A DNA stretch of 64,000 nt from an uncultured Prevotellaceae bacterium. GTDB taxonomy: Bacteria > Bacteroidota > Bacteroidia > Bacteroidales > Bacteroidaceae. The position numbers and the translations under genes are program-made. The first letter of the stretch is position 1. Every line of letters begins with the position of its first letter. The notes under the pieces are model-generated. The model was given only the letters and a program-made list of their open reading frames with translations, did not search any database and was not told the origin of the DNA. The stretch is taken from the NCBI GenBank assembly GCA_947165505.1, contig CAMVAT010000015.1, positions 1 to 64,000 on the forward strand, written 5' to 3'. This document shows, piece by piece, positions 61,430-64,000 of the stretch.

Positions 61430-61460
61430 TTTGCAGTTAGCAGAAAAAGCCCTACCTTTG
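61430..61460 (+). promoter_or_regulatory. Promoter of the candidate structured RNA
   Basis: TTTG (61430-61433), 19 bp, TACCTTTG (61453-61460). A strong consensus match with no ORF directly downstream. Confidence 0.75.
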
Positions 61461-61465
61461 CCCCG

Positions 61466-61792
61466 TTCTATGGCCGAAGCCTGCCTGACGGTGGGACAAG
61501 GGTGTAGGACCTATATATAGGAAAGGCGTTTACTAAAACGCTTTGTTCTTGACTTCCGGGAATCTGGCAGTTCCAAAAAGTCAGTCGAGACACAAAGCAA
61601 CGGTAGATGCCCATGGGTATGTTATATCCTCATGCGCACGACTCTATGCAGGCACCCAGGTGCATGCTTGGGTCTGTGCAGGTATATACATATCGGCGTG
61701 GGCTTCGGCGTTGCTCGTTCTGACTGACTGGGCATGCCAGAGCCTCCGGAAGCGGAACGGGTGACAAAGTAAGACTCCCACGCTTCTTTTTT
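61466..61792 (+). ncRNA. Candidate structured non-coding RNA, about 325 nt, family not recognised
   Basis: A transcript from the promoter at 61430-61460 to the T run at 61787-61792 would have its two ends paired: GAAGC (61476-61480) and GTGGGA (61491-61496) with TCCCACGCTTC (61776-61786). Internal hairpins include AGGCGTTT-ACTA-AAACGCTT, a stem closed by GACTT...AAGTC, TGCAGGCACCCAGG with CTTGGGTCTGTGCA, and GGCATGCC. There is no credible ORF. I looked for tmRNA, RNase P, SRP and 6S signatures and did not find the conserved cores I know, though Bacteroidales versions can be divergent. The next gene starts about 70 bp after the end. Confidence 0.6.
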
Positions 61793-61860
61793 ATATCATA
61801 GCATCATACTTTTTCAACCAATAGAGAGTGCGGGAGCCACCTTTATATAATGGTTCCCCT

Positions 61861-62679
61861 ATGAGTAGAAAATCAACAAAGGCTTTTAAACGAATTGTCA
61901 ACGGTTACATTCCCTATTTCCTTGCCAAAATTTTCTGTCCGAATTCAGAAAAAATGATTTTCTATAGATACATCGTCCAGCACGGCGATGCGCATCACCT
62001 ATTCCTTTTCAGCCATGAATATGACGGATTTGAAGTCGAAACGTACTATGACGAGGCATGTGGACTGCCATACGTCGTTTTACCAGAAACAGAAAAGCGT
62101 CTTTATTTCAAGCGTGAAATGAAAAAGGAGAAGATAAACGGCCTGTTCAAAGCCTTGCTCATGGAGCAAGACCCTCGGTCGCCACACAGGTATTTTGACG
62201 ACCTCAAAGAGTTTAAAGACAGAATCCTACTTGACGTCGGTGCTGCTGAGGGCATCCTGTCGCTCATGGCCATCGAGCAAGTGCGACACGTGTACCTCTT
62301 TGAATGCGAAGCGGAGTGGGCGGAAGCCTTACGAAAGACCTTCGAGCCGTGGCAGGAAAAAGTGACCATCGTGCCGAAATACGTGAGCGACCACAACGAC
62401 GGCTCGACAACCACACTTGACGCTTTTTTTCATGACACTCCACACCCTGACCTGTTCATCAAAATGGACATCGAGGGGATGGAAAGAAGAGCCCTCGACG
62501 GCGCCCGGAAGTTATTTTCTGAAAAAGGGAATGTCGCCTTTTCCATCTGCACGTACCACGAGAAAGATGACTACCACGTGATATCCTCGTTTCTCAACGA
62601 ACATGGCTGTACATATAGCAACGCCACCGGCTATTGGTCGCACAGAATCAAGAGCATCATGCTCAGAGGGCACAATTAA
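61861..62679 (+). CDS. FkbM-family SAM-dependent methyltransferase
   Basis: A 272-residue methyltransferase probably acting on a sugar hydroxyl of a polysaccharide or small molecule. The SAM motif is ILLDVGAAEGILSL and the family motif IKMDIEGMERRALDGARKL follows. The ATG at 61861 (MSRKSTKAFKR) is preferred to the ORF-track start. Codon use is more AT-rich than in the flanking genes, and no other polysaccharide genes are nearby, which suggests that it was acquired alone. Confidence 0.85.
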   Translation: MSRKSTKAFKRIVNGYIPYFLAKIFCPNSEKMIFYRYIVQHGDAHHLFLFSHEYDGFEVETYYDEACGLPYVVLPETEKRLYFKREMKKEKINGLFKALLMEQDPRSPHRYFDDLKEFKDRILLDVGAAEGILSLMAIEQVRHVYLFECEAEWAEALRKTFEPWQEKVTIVPKYVSDHNDGSTTTLDAFFHDTPHPDLFIKMDIEGMERRALDGARKLFSEKGNVAFSICTYHEKDDYHVISSFLNEHGCTYSNATGYWSHRIKSIMLRGHN

Positions 62680-62814
62680 CAGAATTAACGTGTGCAGGCA
62701 GATAACAAACTACACATGCAGAAAGGAAATTACGATGCCATAAAAGACAAAGCTGTCTTCTGAACATATCACTTAAATGTTTGATTGACAGTCACAAAGA
62801 TAATCAATTATTTT

Positions 62815-62905
62815 CATTCCGCAAGATATTTTTGCAAAAAACTGCATCATTCCGCAAGATACTTTTGCAAAAAACTGCATCATTCCGCAAGATACTTTTG
62901 CAAAA
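62815..62905 (+). repeat. 33-bp tandem repeat, 2.8 copies
   Basis: Unit CATTCCGCAAGATACTTTTG followed by CAAAAAACTGCAT, at 62815, 62848 and 62881 (partial). Each unit contains a TAnnTTTG -7-like box. No spacers, so not a CRISPR array. Confidence 0.9.
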
Positions 62906-62922
62906 GACATCCACAATAACTT

Positions 62923-62993
62923 GTAGGGACAGGGCGTGCCCTGTCCGAAAGCAAACAGTGATAAATAGCGGACAGGGCGTGCCCTGTCCCTAC
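62923..62993. repeat. REP-1 palindromes in a head-to-head pair
   Basis: Two copies of the palindrome GGACAGGGCGTGCCCTGTCC, the first preceded by GTA and the second followed by CTAC-type ends, 26 bp apart, so the whole can fold as one long hairpin. The same arrangement is at 52815-52890. The 62680-63263 gap has no gene; beyond 63000 nothing was recognised. Confidence 0.88.
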
Positions 62994-63263
62994 TTCGCCG
63001 ATGTGTGACCCACATGAAAATAGGGTAAAAATCCGACAGACGGCAAGGTCAGTTGATGGTAGTGCTGTTGTTTGCTCCGTGCGGACAGGCCGGCAAACAA
63101 GTGCCAGACTGCCCTTTGCGAGATGCGGCTGTGCGAGGCCTGCCACATGCGAAAAAACTATCTTGCCCCGAAAGATTCTAAAGTTTGCTTATCCAAGCAG
63201 GTTCAACTCGCCCCGTGCCATTCTGCCGGAAAAGGGGGTTACATCCTTGCGGATGTTATGTTT

Positions 63264-63716
63264 TCACACCAACTCAGTGGTGAAGTTGAGCGTCTGTATC
63301 CTCAGGTCGAGCAGCCGCAACTGCTCCGACAGTTTGTCAATCTGTTTGCGCAGGGGTTTCACGTCCATGGTGGCCACGGTCTTGATTTCGGTGCGCGAGT
63401 AGCGGTTGTTCAACTGCGAGGCGCTGTTGGTGAGGCTTCTCAGGAAGTCGGTGCGCATGCGCAGCACATCACGCTCGGCATTGAGCTGCGTGATGGTCTT
63501 TCCCTCGTGCACGGTCTGCATGTTAGTGGCATTGATGCGGAACATGAGTGTCTCCAACTGCTTGAGGCATCCGTCGAGCTCGCCCATCAGATCGTTGGGG
63601 TCTTCGGTCGGTTTCTCACCTTCCTGCACCTTGATATTATTGAGCAGACGTGTCTTGAGTTGTTCTATCCTGGCCTGCAGGTCTTTGCGCAGGCTCAATG
63701 CTTCAGCCAGTTTCAT
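63264..63716 (-). CDS. DIP1984-family (septicolysin-like) protein
   Basis: A 150-residue, all-helical, coiled-coil protein. The sequence runs MKLAEALSLRKDLQARIEQL, LNNIKVQEGEKPTEDPNDLM, and INATNMQTVHEGKTITQLNA, matching the DIP1984 family, which was named after a Corynebacterium protein and has also been linked with the name septicolysin; its real function is unknown. Length is normal. It lies 21 bp after the gene at the window edge and is probably in the same operon. Confidence 0.8.
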   Translation of the reverse strand: MKLAEALSLRKDLQARIEQLKTRLLNNIKVQEGEKPTEDPNDLMGELDGCLKQLETLMFRINATNMQTVHEGKTITQLNAERDVLRMRTDFLRSLTNSASQLNNRYSRTEIKTVATMDVKPLRKQIDKLSEQLRLLDLRIQTLNFTTELV

Positions 63717-63737
63717 AGTTATAGGGTGTTTGGTTCT

Positions 63738-64000
63738 TTACTTGTTCTCCTCCTCGCTCTCCTCCTCATCATCCTCATTCTCGTCCTCTTCCACCTGCCA
63801 CTCGCTGTCGCGGTTGTCGCGCCAGGCGCCCTGTCCGGGTTTCAGGTCGGGCAGCGAGGCCAACGTGGGGTCAATCTGCAGGGCCTCTTCTACCGAGATG
63901 CAGTCGAGGTTGTCGTCAGTCACTCGTTCGTCGCCATATCCCTGCCAGTCGCCGTCGCCGTCGAGGGCCACGGAGAGGATCACCGACTCGCCGTTGATGA
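63738..64000 (-). CDS. Unknown protein with acidic C-terminal tail, 5' end outside window
   Basis: The frame is open to the window edge, so the N-terminus is missing; the ORF-track start at 63983 is a GTG inside the frame. About 87 residues are visible: ESVILSVALDGDGDWQGYGD, then IDPTLASLPDLKPGQGAW, then a Glu/Asp-rich tail (EEDENEDDEEESEEENK). I do not recognise the family. Confidence 0.6.
   Translation of the reverse strand, partial: INGESVILSVALDGDGDWQGYGDERVTDDNLDCISVEEALQIDPTLASLPDLKPGQGAWRDNRDSEWQVEEDENEDDEEESEEENK

Noticed and set aside
61466-61792. tmRNA, RNase P RNA or SRP RNA
   Set aside because: No tRNA-like end or GGTTCGA T arm, no GAGGAAAGTCC core, and no GGTCAGG...GGAAGGAAGCAG core as known for these RNAs. 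A covariance-model search should still be run.
62815-62905. CRISPR array
   Set aside because: The 33-bp units are directly adjacent with no spacers, only 2.8 copies, and there are no cas genes in the window.

Overview
This 64 kb window looks like chromosomal DNA of a gut or oral Bacteroidales bacterium of the Prevotella group. The signs are a SusC/SusD polysaccharide-utilisation locus with a GH16 and a GH3 enzyme, TamB next to a TamL-type lipoprotein, Bacteroidota promoters of the form TTTG-N19/20-TAnnTTTG (most often TACCTTTG or TATCTTTG), start codons without clear Shine-Dalgarno sequences, and a fairly GC-rich genome. Species cannot be named from the sequence alone.

Layout. (1) 3-11264: the end of an acyl-CoA dehydrogenase, then a leftward cluster fabG-rluA-tamB-tamL with a TetR regulator upstream, then an initiator tRNA. 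(2) 11.3-15.4 kb: an accessory strip with a membrane protein and a DUF4143 ATPase, each bracketed by dispersed non-coding repeats. (3) 15.4-23.7 kb: a tightly packed four-gene rightward operon with defence-like content: a PLD-helicase-DUF3427 protein, a McrB-like AAA+ ATPase, a RhuM protein and a LlaJI/McrC-like nuclease. (4) 23.9-26.5 kb: a histidine acid phosphatase and a PP2C-like protein between repeats. (5) 26.7-39.8 kb: a PUL predicted to act on beta-1,3-glucan or mixed-linkage beta-glucan (SusC, SusD, a triple-module binding lipoprotein, GH16, GH3, a membrane-anchored HTH regulator). (6) 39.8-48.9 kb: housekeeping genes (rsmA, slyD, aroC, pyrD/pyrK, an XRE regulator, holA, a small HsdR_N-like protein) with two small ORFs and one candidate sRNA absent from the ORF track. 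(7) 49-57.3 kb: a Fic protein bracketed by 27-bp inverted repeats, a glutathione peroxidase-nitroreductase fusion, queE/queD, mutY, glycerate kinase and a phenylacetate-CoA ligase. (8) 57.3-64 kb: two cell-envelope proteins, a strong candidate for a roughly 325-nt structured RNA, an FkbM methyltransferase and a DIP1984-family protein.

The most striking unexplained feature is the intergenic DNA. Many gaps are built from a small set of modules: arrays with a 7-bp period (GAGGTRA, GGGGCAR, CCCTAAA/CACTAAA, TTCACAA), a shared core GAGATATGCTCC, perfect short palindromes of REP type often in head-to-head pairs, and a 140-bp hairpin element present three times. Some arrays supply the stop codons of neighbouring genes, and one palindrome has become the N-terminal coding part of a gene. 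No transposase, integrase, RAYT gene, CRISPR array or rRNA was seen. All functional calls come from reading motifs and translated sequence; no database search was run.
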